A DNA stretch of 64,000 nucleotides, taken from contig NZ_AZUR01000001.1 in the NCBI RefSeq assembly GCF_000527175.1, positions 2,828,501 to 2,892,500 of the forward strand, given 5' to 3'. Both the position numbers and the translations under genes were made by a program. Origin of the DNA: Pseudogulbenkiania sp. MAI-1 (GTDB lineage Bacteria > Pseudomonadota > Gammaproteobacteria > Burkholderiales > Chromobacteriaceae). Below, in pieces: positions 8,760-15,833 of this stretch. The first letter of the stretch is position 1. Each line of letters starts with the position of its first letter. Under the pieces are notes generated by a model, which was not told where the DNA came from, ran no database searches, and worked only from the letters and a program-made list of their open reading frames with translations.

Positions 8760-9364
8760 CCACCCAGGCCAGCCTGATCACCAAGCTGCAGGCCTCGCTG
8801 CTGGCAACTGCGGAGTCCTTCCTCCCGGAAGACTTCGCTCGCCATGTGCACGTGGCGGTTGCCGACTTCAGCCGGTACCGCCCGCTGGAGATGGTGGACA
8901 CGCTGGCGCTGCAGGCCGGGCTGGCCTTGTATCCCTGCCCCGCGGAACTGACCGTGGTGCTGGGCTGCGACTGGGGGCGCGACGCCAAGCTGACGCTCGA
9001 CCCGTGGGACAACCGCTGGCCCGGCGCGCTGCCGGCCATCCGCGTCATGCGCCAAGGTGAAAACCGGGTGCTGTACCTGACGCCGGCCCCTTCGGCGCGC
9101 CAGATCAGCCTCTTGGGCTCTGCCTGCACGTACCGCTACGGTGCCGCCCACATGGTGAGCGAGACCGACGGCACGCTGGCCGACCAGGACGTGCCGCTTG
9201 TGGTGCTGCGGGCACAGGCCGAGGCGCTGCGCGAGCTGGCTGCCAAGCACACGACCGTACCGTACCAGGTGCGTGACGGCATCAGCGCCACGCCGCGTAA
9301 CGGTACGCCGTCGTACTTGCACACCGTGCTGATGGACGAGTTCGAGCGGAGGGTGAAGCTGTGA
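8756..9364 (+). CDS. hypothetical head-tail connector candidate
   Basis: A 202-residue protein is coupled to both neighbours by 4-nt overlaps. The opening ITKLQASLLATAESFLPEDFARHVHVAVADFSRYRP is the helical type of start seen in head-tail adaptors. The middle is beta-rich (about 65-135), and a C-terminal helix is near 155-175. Position between a capsid-linked gene and a tail-completion-like gene supports a connector role. No direct motif proves it. Confidence 0.55.
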   Translation: MTTQASLITKLQASLLATAESFLPEDFARHVHVAVADFSRYRPLEMVDTLALQAGLALYPCPAELTVVLGCDWGRDAKLTLDPWDNRWPGALPAIRVMRQGENRVLYLTPAPSARQISLLGSACTYRYGAAHMVSETDGTLADQDVPLVVLRAQAEALRELAAKHTTVPYQVRDGISATPRNGTPSYLHTVLMDEFERRVKL

Positions 9365-9900
9365 TCGGCGGCGTGCATATCGGCGACGAGGTGGTGCGCC
9401 GGGCGTTCGAGCGGGCGCCGGGCGTGATGAACCGCGTCATGGACGGCACGGTCGGCAAGGCCGGCCAGTTCCTGGCGCGCGAAGTCCGCCGTGAGCTTCG
9501 CCGCAACGGCAGTATGGGCTTCTCGACGCTGATGAACAGCATCCGCCCGGAGCGGCCGTTCCCTCTGGCCCGGGACGTGAGGGCCGGCGTGAAGTACGCC
9601 CGCCAAGTGGAGGAAGGCACCCAGGCCGGCTACCGAGGCCTGCCGCCGACCCGGCCGCTGGCCGAGTGGCTGCGCATCAAGCACGGCCTCGACGAGCGCG
9701 AGGCGAAGCGCCGCGCTTTCGGCCTGGCGCGCTATATCCGCGACCACGGCACCGAGGCCCGCCCCTTCTTCAAACCCGCTTTCGAGAAAAACGAAACCCG
9801 CCTGATGGCCATGCTGCGCGAGGGCGCGGCCGAGGGCGTGCGTGCTGTCCTGGGCGTGCGCGGCCACTACGCCATGACCGGCAGCTCTTACGGAGATTGA
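9361..9900 (+). CDS. HK97 gp10-like / tail-completion candidate
   Basis: A 179-residue basic protein starts with GTG in a GTGA overlap. The organisation, with an N-terminal helix, a stretch with KAGQFLAREVRRELRRNG, a YARQVEEGT segment followed by PTRPLAEW, and a C-terminal RPFFKPAFEKN, is that of small neck/tail-completion proteins such as the HK97 gp10 family. Those have a similar order of helix, Y-(A/V)-xx-(Q/L)-E-GT motif and RPF(F/L)xPA motif. The role is inferred from this pattern and from its place before the lysis genes. Confidence 0.6.
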   Translation: MIGGVHIGDEVVRRAFERAPGVMNRVMDGTVGKAGQFLAREVRRELRRNGSMGFSTLMNSIRPERPFPLARDVRAGVKYARQVEEGTQAGYRGLPPTRPLAEWLRIKHGLDEREAKRRAFGLARYIRDHGTEARPFFKPAFEKNETRLMAMLREGAAEGVRAVLGVRGHYAMTGSSYGD

Positions 9901-9902
9901 CC

Positions 9903-10436
9903 ATGCCCCGAACCATTACCGGCGTCGTGATCCACTGCGCCGCCACGCCGAACGGCAAGCCGTTCACCCGTGCCGACATCGATGCCATGCACCGCCAGCG
10001 CGGCTTCCACCGCCAGCCGGCGGCCATCACCCGTTACAAGACGGCGCTCGGCCATGAGCTGCCCAGCATCGGCTACCACTACGTGATCGAGACCGACGGC
10101 TCGCTGAAGCCCGGCCGCCACCCCGAGGAGATCGGCGCCCACGTGCAGGGCAGCAACTCCCTCACGCTGGGCGTGTGCCTGATCGGCACCGATCGCTTCA
10201 CCCTGGATCAGTGGGCCACGCTGCGCAATCTGGTCTCCAACCTGAAACAGCAGCACCCGACGGCCAGCGTGCTGGGTCACCGCGACTACAGCCCGGACAA
10301 AGACGGCGACGGCGTGGTGGAACGCAACGAGTGGCTGAAGATCTGCCCGGGCTTCAACGTGAAAACCTGGCTGGCCGGCGGTATGCGGCCCTTGGCTGAC
10401 CATCTGCAGGAGGCCGCATGCAACGCGACCGCCTGA
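9903..10436 (+). CDS. endolysin: N-acetylmuramoyl-L-alanine amidase
   Basis: This 177-residue peptidoglycan amidase (Amidase_2 / T7-lysozyme fold) cleaves the MurNAc-L-Ala bond at lysis. Likely zinc ligands are H11 (VIHC), H126 (GHRD) and C148 (CPGF), with Y58 (GYHY) as a catalytic candidate. An insert between H126 and C148, DKDGDGVVERNE (132-143), matches an EF-hand calcium loop (acidic at positions 1, 3, 5 and 12, Gly at 6). There is no signal peptide, so release should depend on a holin. It begins 2 nt after the previous stop and overlaps the next gene by 19 nt. Confidence 0.9.
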   Translation: MPRTITGVVIHCAATPNGKPFTRADIDAMHRQRGFHRQPAAITRYKTALGHELPSIGYHYVIETDGSLKPGRHPEEIGAHVQGSNSLTLGVCLIGTDRFTLDQWATLRNLVSNLKQQHPTASVLGHRDYSPDKDGDGVVERNEWLKICPGFNVKTWLAGGMRPLADHLQEAACNATA

Positions 10437-10621
10437 AACGTTACCTGCTGGCCCGTGCTCGAGAAGCCTCCACTTGGCGCGGCCTGGTGCTGGTGGCCAC
10501 CGCACTGGGCGTCTCTCTGTCGCCGGAACAGCAAGAGGCCATCGTGACCGCTGGGCTGTTTGTGGCCGGCATCGTCGGTGCGCTGATGCCAGACCAGAAG
10601 GGAGGCACCGATGCCGAGTAA
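10418..10621 (+). CDS. holin-like small membrane protein
   Basis: A 67-residue protein has a basic N-terminus (MQRDRLKRYLLARAR) and hydrophobic segments at about 21-33 and 41-56. The second, VTAGLFVAGIVGALMP, is a clear membrane helix. It lies between the endolysin and the Rz spanin gene, where holins are found, and overlaps both. The single or double span and small size suit a holin, but an accessory membrane protein is possible. Confidence 0.6.
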   Translation: MQRDRLKRYLLARAREASTWRGLVLVATALGVSLSPEQQEAIVTAGLFVAGIVGALMPDQKGGTDAE

Positions 10622-11180
10622 AGCCAAGCTGATTGCCCTGCTGGTCTCGGCTGGCTTGGTCACCGGTGCCGTGCTGTGGTACGGCCATACCCGCTTCAAC
10701 GCTGGCCTGCAGGTGGGCCGCGTCGAGTTGGCGGCCTACAAGCTGCAGGTGGCCGAGCAGCGCGCCAAGGATGCCGACGCTGCCCAAACCCGCTACCAGG
10801 CCAAGGTCGACGCGCTGGCCGCCGCCAGCGCCCAACTCGACCAGGTGCAACAGTATCTGGACAGCGCCCGCGCACAACTCACCCGGAGGATTTCCCATGC
10901 GGCACAACCGCCCCAGCCCCTGGCTGGCCAGCCTGCTCCTGGCTTGCTGTCTGTTGACGGCCTGCAGTTCTACAACGCCGCCTTCGGCCTGCATGCCGGA
11001 TCCGGCACCGCCGGTACCGATCAACCTGACCAGGAAGGTGCCGCCGCCGGCGCCGCTGACAGCGGGGTATCACGCGAGGACCTCCTCGCCCATTCCCGCG
11101 ACCTCGGCCTCTGGTGCCGGGCCGTAGCAGCGCAGCGAGACGAACTGATCAACCTGTTACCGAAAGGGGGCCAGCCGTGA
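10611..11180 (+). CDS. Rz: Rz-like inner-membrane spanin
   Basis: A 189-residue protein has an N-terminal signal anchor (IALLVSAGLVTGAVLWYG, about 7-24) and then a periplasmic coiled coil rich in Ala, Gln and Lys (35-95). This is the i-spanin layout that, with Rz1, fuses inner and outer membranes in the last step of lysis. The final part (WCRAVAAQRDELINLL) is typical of Rz C-termini. A second gene, Rz1, is encoded inside it in another frame. Confidence 0.8.
   Translation: MPSKAKLIALLVSAGLVTGAVLWYGHTRFNAGLQVGRVELAAYKLQVAEQRAKDADAAQTRYQAKVDALAAASAQLDQVQQYLDSARAQLTRRISHAAQPPQPLAGQPAPGLLSVDGLQFYNAAFGLHAGSGTAGTDQPDQEGAAAGAADSGVSREDLLAHSRDLGLWCRAVAAQRDELINLLPKGGQP
10897..11127 (+). CDS. Rz1: Rz1-like outer-membrane spanin lipoprotein, nested in Rz
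   Basis: This 76-residue lipoprotein lies entirely inside the Rz gene in another frame. A perfect GGAGGA at 10885-10890 sits 6 nt before its ATG. The signal peptide ends in the lipobox LTAC (Cys at residue 23). The mature protein is Pro-rich (PDPAPPVP, PPPAP), as Rz1 proteins are. The C-terminus is of low complexity. The nested arrangement is the same as in lambda. Confidence 0.85.
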   Translation: MRHNRPSPWLASLLLACCLLTACSSTTPPSACMPDPAPPVPINLTRKVPPPAPLTAGYHARTSSPIPATSASGAGP

Positions 11181-11473
11181 GCGCCGAGAGCCGAGCATCT
11201 ACTGCCGGGTGGCAGTTCGAGAAGCGGATCAACCTGGGAGACATCCTCTCTTCGGTGGCCCTGGTCGGCACGCTGGCCGTGTTCATGATCACCCTGGACA
11301 AGCGCGTGACCGTGCTCGAGGAGAAACAGACTCAGCAGGTAGCGATCGACCGTCAGCAGGATGAACGGGTGAAAGACCAGAACAACGAGGTCAAGGGCGA
11401 GCTGAAGGACATCAGCGCCAAGCTGGACAAGCTGGTCGATCGACAGCTTGACGCACGGGGTGGTGGGAAATGA
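11177..11473 (+). CDS. small membrane protein with cytosolic or periplasmic coiled coil
   Basis: A 98-residue protein starts at GTG 11177 inside the Rz stop overlap. It has one membrane helix (ILSSVALVGTLAVFMITL, about 23-40), followed by a charged coiled coil up to residue 95. Its place after the spanins suggests a lysis accessory such as an antiholin or second holin, but no motif decides this. It overlaps the next gene by 4 nt. Confidence 0.55.
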   Translation: MSAESRASTAGWQFEKRINLGDILSSVALVGTLAVFMITLDKRVTVLEEKQTQQVAIDRQQDERVKDQNNEVKGELKDISAKLDKLVDRQLDARGGGK

Positions 11474-12063
11474 GCGACCCGATCACCCGTGCCCTCGACA
11501 GCATCACGGCGGGACTCATCGCCGCCCTACCCGATCGGGTGGTCAGCGACCAGTTCGTCGACCACCCACAGCGCAAGGTCGAGGACCTCCACCTCGGTGT
11601 GGTGTGCCTGCTGCTGCCCTCCGGCTCGCTGCCCAGCGAGTGGGAGACCGACCTCAAGCTGACGCTGGTCGGCCAGGTCAAGGTGGTGGAGCGTGGCGGC
11701 ACCACACGCCAGGTGCGCGACGCCGAGCTGGCCCTCCTGCAGCAGCTGCTGGCCTTCGCCCGCAACCCGGGCGCCGGCGTACCGCGGCTGAACGTGACCA
11801 GCTTCCGCACCAGCTCACAGATGGAATTCCCGTTCGGCTGGGTGACTCTCGAGGTCACCGCCGGGCCGCTGGATCTGGCCGATGGCGCCGATGACGAGAT
11901 CTATCCGCCGTCGGTGGTGATCGGCGAGCTGAAAACCGCGCACGTCGATATCGACATCCGGCCGCATGAGCAGCCGTCGGAACACAACAAGTGGCTGACT
12001 GGGGACTACAGCACCAGCCAGCCGGATTTACAGGCAGACATCACTCCGGAGACGACCCCATGA
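11470..12063 (+). CDS. hypothetical tail/neck protein
   Basis: A 197-residue protein has an N-terminal helix, a central beta-rich part (EWETDLKLTLVGQVKVVERG) and a Pro/Ser/Thr-rich C-terminus. It lies immediately before the DUF2635 and sheath genes, where Mu-like phages encode the tail terminator (gp37-like). That role fits the small alpha/beta layout but is inferred from position. It is coupled by an ATGA overlap. Confidence 0.5.
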   Translation: MSDPITRALDSITAGLIAALPDRVVSDQFVDHPQRKVEDLHLGVVCLLLPSGSLPSEWETDLKLTLVGQVKVVERGGTTRQVRDAELALLQQLLAFARNPGAGVPRLNVTSFRTSSQMEFPFGWVTLEVTAGPLDLADGADDEIYPPSVVIGELKTAHVDIDIRPHEQPSEHNKWLTGDYSTSQPDLQADITPETTP

Positions 12064-12296
12064 ATGAAGAACTGATCAAGCCCGCGCCCGGGCTGAGTGT
12101 GCGGCTGGAGGACGGCAGCGGTTTCCTGCCGGCCGCCGGCAAGCTGCTGCCGCTCACCAGCTACTGGCGCCGTCGCATCGGTGACGGCGACGCGGAACTG
12201 GGCACCGACCAGGAGCGAGACGCCGCCATCGCCCAGCGCCTGGCGGACACCGAAGCGCCGGCTCCGGCCGGTGCCACCAAAAAGGCAAAGGAGTAA
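12060..12296 (+). CDS. DUF2635 family Mu gp38-like tail protein
   Basis: A 78-residue protein resembles the DUF2635 family, found directly before the sheath gene in Mu-like phages. The pattern KPAPGLSVR...GFLPAAGKLLPLTSYWRRRIGDGD is characteristic. The function is unknown. The C-terminus is Ala/Lys-rich. The start codon overlaps the previous stop (ATGA), and the sheath gene follows after 6 nt. Confidence 0.75.
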   Translation: MNEELIKPAPGLSVRLEDGSGFLPAAGKLLPLTSYWRRRIGDGDAELGTDQERDAAIAQRLADTEAPAPAGATKKAKE

Positions 12297-12302
12297 GCGA
12301 CC

Positions 12303-13781
12303 ATGCCGGATAACATCACTTTCATGACGATTCCGGTCGGCAGCCGTACAGGCGGCGTGTTTCTGGAGATCGATCACACCAAAGCGGTCAACGGCCTGCC
12401 ACAGATGGAGCGCAAGCTGCTGATGATCGGCCAGCGCCTGCCAGGCGGCAGCGTGCCGACCAATACGCTGGTGCGGATTCTCAATGCGGGGCAGGCTGCC
12501 GGCCAGTTTGGCCAGGGCTCCATGCTCCATCGCATGGCCATTGCGACCGATGCCGTCATCAAGCGGTACGGTCTGGTCGACGTGTGGGCTGTCGTCCTGG
12601 ACGATCTGGAGTCCGGTACGGCAGCGGCCGGCACGGTGACGCTGACCGGCACCGTGACCAAGGCGGGCGTCCTCACGCTGTACATTGGCGGCGAGCGCGT
12701 GCGCGTGGCGGCCAGCCTCAACGATACCAACGCCCAGTTGGCCACCAAGCTTGCCGACGCCATCAACGCCAGCCCGGATCTGCCCGTCACGGCGGCCGCC
12801 GTCGCCGGCGTGCTCACCGTTACCTGCCGGCACAAGGGGGAGGCAGGTAACGGGATGGAACTAGCCACCAGCTACTACGACGAGGACGTGCTGCCGGAGG
12901 GGATCACCACCGTGTGCGTCAACCTGGCCAACGGCGCCGGCAATCCGGACGTGGGCAGCGCGTTGGCGGCCATTGCCGACGACTGGTACTACACCATCGT
13001 CAGTCCCTACACCGACGCGGCCAACCTGGCCGTGCTCGAGGCCGAGATGGACGGCCGCTGGGGCGGTATGGACATGCGTACCGGCCACATTTTCAATGCC
13101 AAGGACGGCACGCATGCCCAGCTCACCACCTGGGGCGCCGGCCGAAACAGCCCGCACGGCAGTACCTGGGGGCTCAAGGGCTGCCCGACGTGGGCGCCGG
13201 TCCGCGCCGCCGCCTTTGCTGCCGTATGCGAGTTCAATGGCGCGATCGATCCCGCCCTACCTCTACGCAACCTGGACGTGCCGGGGGTATTGGCGCCTCG
13301 ACTGAAAGACCGGTTCGGCCGCAATGAGCGTGAGCTGCTGCTGCGTGACGGCATCAGCAGTACGTTTGTGGACTCGGGCGGCAAGGTGATCCTTGAGCGC
13401 GTGATCACCAACTATCAGAAAAACCCCATCGGGATCGATGACGAGAGCCTGCTGCGTCTGGAAACCAAGTGGTCTGTCGACTACTTCCGCTACGCCAACC
13501 GTGTGCGGATCGCCCTGCGCTTTCCCCGGCACAAGCTGGCGAGCGACGGCACCAGGGTGGCCCCCTGCTCGAAAACCGTCAGGCCGTCTGACATTCAGGC
13601 CGAGCTGATCGCCCTGGCCTACGAACTGGAAGGGGAACTGATCGAGGACGTCGAGGGGTACAAGAAAAACCTCAAGGTCGTTCGCAGTGCCGCCGACGTC
13701 GATGCCGTCAATGCGGTTCTTCCTCCCGACATGGTCAACCAGTTCATCACGTTCGCTGGCGCGGTCCAGTACAGACTTTGA
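12303..13781 (+). CDS. contractile tail sheath protein (Mu gpL-like)
   Basis: This 492-residue protein forms the contractile sheath around the tail tube. Signs are its size, position before the tube gene, and the C-terminal sheath core: LRLETKWSVDYFRYANRVRI (about 380-399), a charged segment with KNLKVVRS, and the final VNQFITFAGAVQYRL beta arm that links subunits. The N-terminal half contains an inserted beta-domain (about 95-165, GTVTLTGTVTKAGVLTLYIGG), as in Mu-type sheaths. The next gene starts 11 nt downstream. Confidence 0.9.
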   Translation: MPDNITFMTIPVGSRTGGVFLEIDHTKAVNGLPQMERKLLMIGQRLPGGSVPTNTLVRILNAGQAAGQFGQGSMLHRMAIATDAVIKRYGLVDVWAVVLDDLESGTAAAGTVTLTGTVTKAGVLTLYIGGERVRVAASLNDTNAQLATKLADAINASPDLPVTAAAVAGVLTVTCRHKGEAGNGMELATSYYDEDVLPEGITTVCVNLANGAGNPDVGSALAAIADDWYYTIVSPYTDAANLAVLEAEMDGRWGGMDMRTGHIFNAKDGTHAQLTTWGAGRNSPHGSTWGLKGCPTWAPVRAAAFAAVCEFNGAIDPALPLRNLDVPGVLAPRLKDRFGRNERELLLRDGISSTFVDSGGKVILERVITNYQKNPIGIDDESLLRLETKWSVDYFRYANRVRIALRFPRHKLASDGTRVAPCSKTVRPSDIQAELIALAYELEGELIEDVEGYKKNLKVVRSAADVDAVNAVLPPDMVNQFITFAGAVQYRL

Positions 13782-13792
13782 GGTAAATCGAT

Positions 13793-14146
13793 ATGGCAAA
13801 ACTGACCGGCATTGTGTATGTGAACCTGAACGGGTCGCGGCTGCGCTCCAAGCCCGGTGCCAGCCTCAAGGTGGGCGGCGCCATCAGGAAGGCCGAAACC
13901 GATGTGAACGGCTTCGCGGGCCACAGCACGGAAGAGATCAAGCCGGCCGAGGTGAAGTGCACGCTGCTGCATGCCGACGACACCGACCTGGTCGCCCTGC
14001 AGCAGATCGAGGGCGCCACGTTGGTGTTCGAGACTGACAGCGGACAGCGTTACCTGGTGCGCGACGCCGGCACCGAGGGCGAGGTGGAAATGAAGGGGAA
14101 GGAAGTGGACATCACCTTCACCGGAGCACCGGCCGAGCGGGTGTAA
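13793..14146 (+). CDS. tail tube protein (Mu gpM-like)
   Basis: A 117-residue beta-rich protein forms the inner tube. Family features are the start GIVYVNLNGSRLRSKPGASLKVGG and the segment EVKCTLLHADDTDLVALQQIEGATLVFETDSG. Its size is normal for the Mu M-type tube family. It lies right after the sheath gene. A terminator follows 95 nt downstream, so the tail operon is interrupted here by the moron cassette. Confidence 0.88.
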   Translation: MAKLTGIVYVNLNGSRLRSKPGASLKVGGAIRKAETDVNGFAGHSTEEIKPAEVKCTLLHADDTDLVALQQIEGATLVFETDSGQRYLVRDAGTEGEVEMKGKEVDITFTGAPAERV

Positions 14147-14240
14147 CCCATTTCCACCCCTGTTTCCGCACGGCGCGTGGCGAGAGAATGGCCGTGCTTT
14201 CTGCGTGTCTTCCTCCTTCACACGGTGTGGCAACCGTTCC

Positions 14241-14260
14241 AGCCCCGCTTCGGCGGGGCT
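14241..14260 (+). terminator. intrinsic terminator after the tail tube gene
   Basis: AGCCCCGC-TTCG-GCGGGGCT is a perfect 8-bp stem with a stable TTCG loop, followed by TCTTCTT. A second possible hairpin, GCACGGC/GCCGTGC (14168-14197, 16-nt loop), lies upstream. Together they separate sheath-tube transcription from the moron cassette. Confidence 0.85.
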
Positions 14261-14265
14261 TCTTC

Positions 14266-14294
14266 TTGTACACGACTTCGCTTTTCTGCAAAAT
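14266..14294 (+). promoter_or_regulatory. candidate promoter of the moron cassette
   Basis: TTGTAC (14266-14271) and CAAAAT (14289-14294) are separated by 17 nt. This fits a modest sigma-70 promoter reading towards 14327. The spacer contains copy A of the dispersed GACTTCGCTTTTC repeat. Confidence 0.4.
14274..14286 (+). repeat. dispersed repeat ACTTCGCTTTT, copy A
   Basis: GACTTCGCTTTTC. The 11-mer core occurs five times, all in the prophage: here, 26357-26369, 36863-36875, and on the other strand at 38820-38832 and 38875-38887. Confidence 0.6.
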
Positions 14295-14326
14295 GCCAAA
14301 ATCATTAACTATGCATTTGGCACGCC

Positions 14327-14497
14327 ATGAAGACACTCCTGCTCGCCCTGCTGTCCCTCTCTCTCCTCGCTCCGCTAGCCGAAGCCCGCAACACACCGTG
14401 CTCCGGTAAAAAGGGCGGCGTGTCTCATTGTTCCGGTAGCAAGTTTGTGTGCAAGGACGGGACGATCAGTAAGTCGAAGAAGGTGTGCAGTCGATGA
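14327..14497 (+). CDS. small secreted Cys-containing protein
   Basis: A 56-residue protein has a clear signal peptide ([19 protein letters not shown], cleavage after AEA). The mature part, about 36 residues, has four cysteines ([24 protein letters not shown]) and is basic. It probably folds with two disulfides in the periplasm. Similar small CSGKKGG-type secreted proteins occur in other prophages, without a known function that I can state. It ends in an ATGA overlap with the lipoprotein gene, so the two form one unit. It is too short to appear in common gene calls. Confidence 0.7.
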   Translation: MKTLLLALLSLSLLAPLAEARNTPCSGKKGGVSHCSGSKFVCKDGTISKSKKVCSR

Positions 14498-15225
14498 GAA
14501 AGGCGGCGTTGGCGGCGCTTATCCTGTTCTTTGTAGGGTGCGGAAATCCCTTGTTAGCAGGCGGCCTATTTACTTCCCCGGCAGATGATCTGGAGAAAAG
14601 CTTGATAGCTGGAGATGTCGTCACAGCCAAGGGTCATATGGCCGAGATCCGGAGAAATAAATCGCTGGATACCAACAGAACCGTTGGTTATATGCTGCTG
14701 ACTGAATCCTTCGACGCCATTGAGCAATTTCATGCCGCCGCCGAGAAGTTTGCAGAGGACAAGCAGGAAAGCCGCTTTGCAGAGGTGGAACGCACGTTCG
14801 GTCTGGTCTCCCGGACAGCTAGACCAGTCGCACAATACAGACTGTCGGCTTCAAAACCGCTTGTTGATGCCTACAACGAGAAGGTCCATGCCGCCAACGC
14901 GATGTATGCGGCACTGAGCGATGAGAATCGGACGCTGGCACAGCAGCGTCGCGAACAGGCCCTGGCCGAAGAAAAACGAAAGCAGGAAGAGCTGCGCGCC
15001 CGCTGGGAACAAGAGGAACGCGAGCAACAGCTCGCTTTTCAGCAACAGGAGGCAGAGTTTCGGCGCGAACTTGAGCAAGAGGAACGCCAGCAGGTTGCCG
15101 CTTCATCGAAACGGAAGCGCGTCCACTCAGACTATCTGGCAGACAGTTATACCGACTTTCCCTCTGCACGCTCTTATGGCAAGAGCAGAGGGAGAGGCTG
15201 GGGACGAGGCCGGCGCAGAAGATAA
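14494..15225 (+). CDS. lipoprotein with coiled coil and Arg/Gly-rich tail
   Basis: The 243-residue protein starts at ATG 14494. Its signal peptide ends in the lipobox FVGC (Cys at residue 16), so the mature protein should be membrane-anchored. Residues about 145-205 are a Glu/Gln/Arg/Lys coiled coil, and the C-terminus is strongly basic ([15 protein letters not shown]). Lower GC and codon use differ from the flanking tail genes. With the secreted partner upstream it looks like a lysogen-expressed cassette, for instance for envelope modification or superinfection exclusion. That function is inference. Confidence 0.7.
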   Translation: MRKAALAALILFFVGCGNPLLAGGLFTSPADDLEKSLIAGDVVTAKGHMAEIRRNKSLDTNRTVGYMLLTESFDAIEQFHAAAEKFAEDKQESRFAEVERTFGLVSRTARPVAQYRLSASKPLVDAYNEKVHAANAMYAALSDENRTLAQQRREQALAEEKRKQEELRARWEQEEREQQLAFQQQEAEFRRELEQEERQQVAASSKRKRVHSDYLADSYTDFPSARSYGKSRGRGWGRGRRRR

Positions 15226-15235
15226 GACGCCGGTT

Positions 15236-15253
15236 TGCCACTGCACAGTGGCA
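15236..15253 (+). terminator. hairpin after the moron cassette
   Basis: TGCCACTG-CA-CAGTGGCA forms an 8-bp perfect stem 10 nt after the lipoprotein stop. It has no T-run. It may end or stabilise the cassette transcript. Confidence 0.45.
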
Positions 15254-15286
15254 CAGACCTAGCCCGCCCCCGCTGGCTTGTTCTCT

Positions 15287-15315
15287 CCCCAAATCCCCCC
15301 CTTATCCCGCACCTC
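15287..15315 (+). promoter_or_regulatory. copy 2 of the repeated promoter-like element, before the tail chaperone gene
   Basis: CCCCAAAT, seven C, then TTATCCCGCACCTC. It differs from the 5583-5610 copy by two substitutions and one extra C. Together with its position 64 nt before the chaperone start, it suggests a promoter restarting late transcription after the moron. Confidence 0.5.
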
Positions 15316-15378
15316 ACCACCACCCAGAATGCCAGCATGGGCGTGAAACGCCCGCCACGTTATCAACTGGGAGCTGGC

Positions 15379-15717
15379 ATGTCTGAACTCAAAACCGTGA
15401 CGGTGGTGCTCACCCACGGCGTCCCCCTCAAGAACTCCTCGGCCAAGACCGTGGTTCTGCGCGAGCCGCTGCTCGAGGACATGATCGAAGCCGAGAGCGA
15501 TGCCGCCGCCGCGTTTTCCCCGCTGGCCTTCCGCCGTGCCCTGGTGGCGCGCCAGATCGTCTCGCTGGACGGCGACGCCCTGCCGGTCACCCCGGGCATG
15601 CTGAACAAGCTGCGCCCCTCCGACTGGAACAAGCTGGTGGCCGGCTTGAACGAGGCCGAACAGCTGGGGGAAGCGTCTGCCGCCGCCGAGAACGATTCCT
15701 CGACGGCATCCTCCTGA
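15379..15717 (+). CDS. tail assembly chaperone, short frame (Mu gp41-like)
   Basis: A 112-residue protein resembles the phage tail assembly chaperone family of Mu-like phages (pattern KTVTVVLTHGVPLKN, VVLREPLLEDMIEAE, LVARQIVSLDG). It lies before the tape measure gene, as expected. A GAG ribosome site is present before ATG 15379. Chaperone genes here are usually expressed as two products by programmed frameshifting, and the -1 frame downstream is open for a matching extension. Confidence 0.8.
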   Translation: MSELKTVTVVLTHGVPLKNSSAKTVVLREPLLEDMIEAESDAAAAFSPLAFRRALVARQIVSLDGDALPVTPGMLNKLRPSDWNKLVAGLNEAEQLGEASAAAENDSSTASS

Positions 15718-15833
15718 TCGCCTGCAAGACCGGCTGGAGCCGGACCGAGATCGGCCGGCTCCCTGTTCATGAATTCCTGCATTACCGCGACACCCTGATC
15801 AAGGCCGCCGAAGCCAACAACGACGATGAGTAA
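15666..15833 (+). CDS. frameshift extension of the tail assembly chaperone
   Basis: The -1 frame overlaps the end of the chaperone gene and stays open to a TAA at 15831-15833. It encodes DGILLIACKTGWSRTEIGRL and then PVHEFLHYRDTL, the W...EI...EF..Y pattern typical of the T-part of G-T type chaperones. It has no start of its own. A candidate slip site is CTGGGGGAAG (15664-15673), where GGG can re-pair after a -1 move. The stop overlaps the start of the tape measure gene. Confidence 0.65.
   Translation, partial: GGSVCRRRERFLDGILLIACKTGWSRTEIGRLPVHEFLHYRDTLIKAAEANNDDE

Noticed and set aside
15235..15378. N-terminal extension of the tail chaperone frame
   Set aside because: It would cross the hairpin and the promoter-like repeat; ATG 15379 has a ribosome site and matches the usual start of the family.
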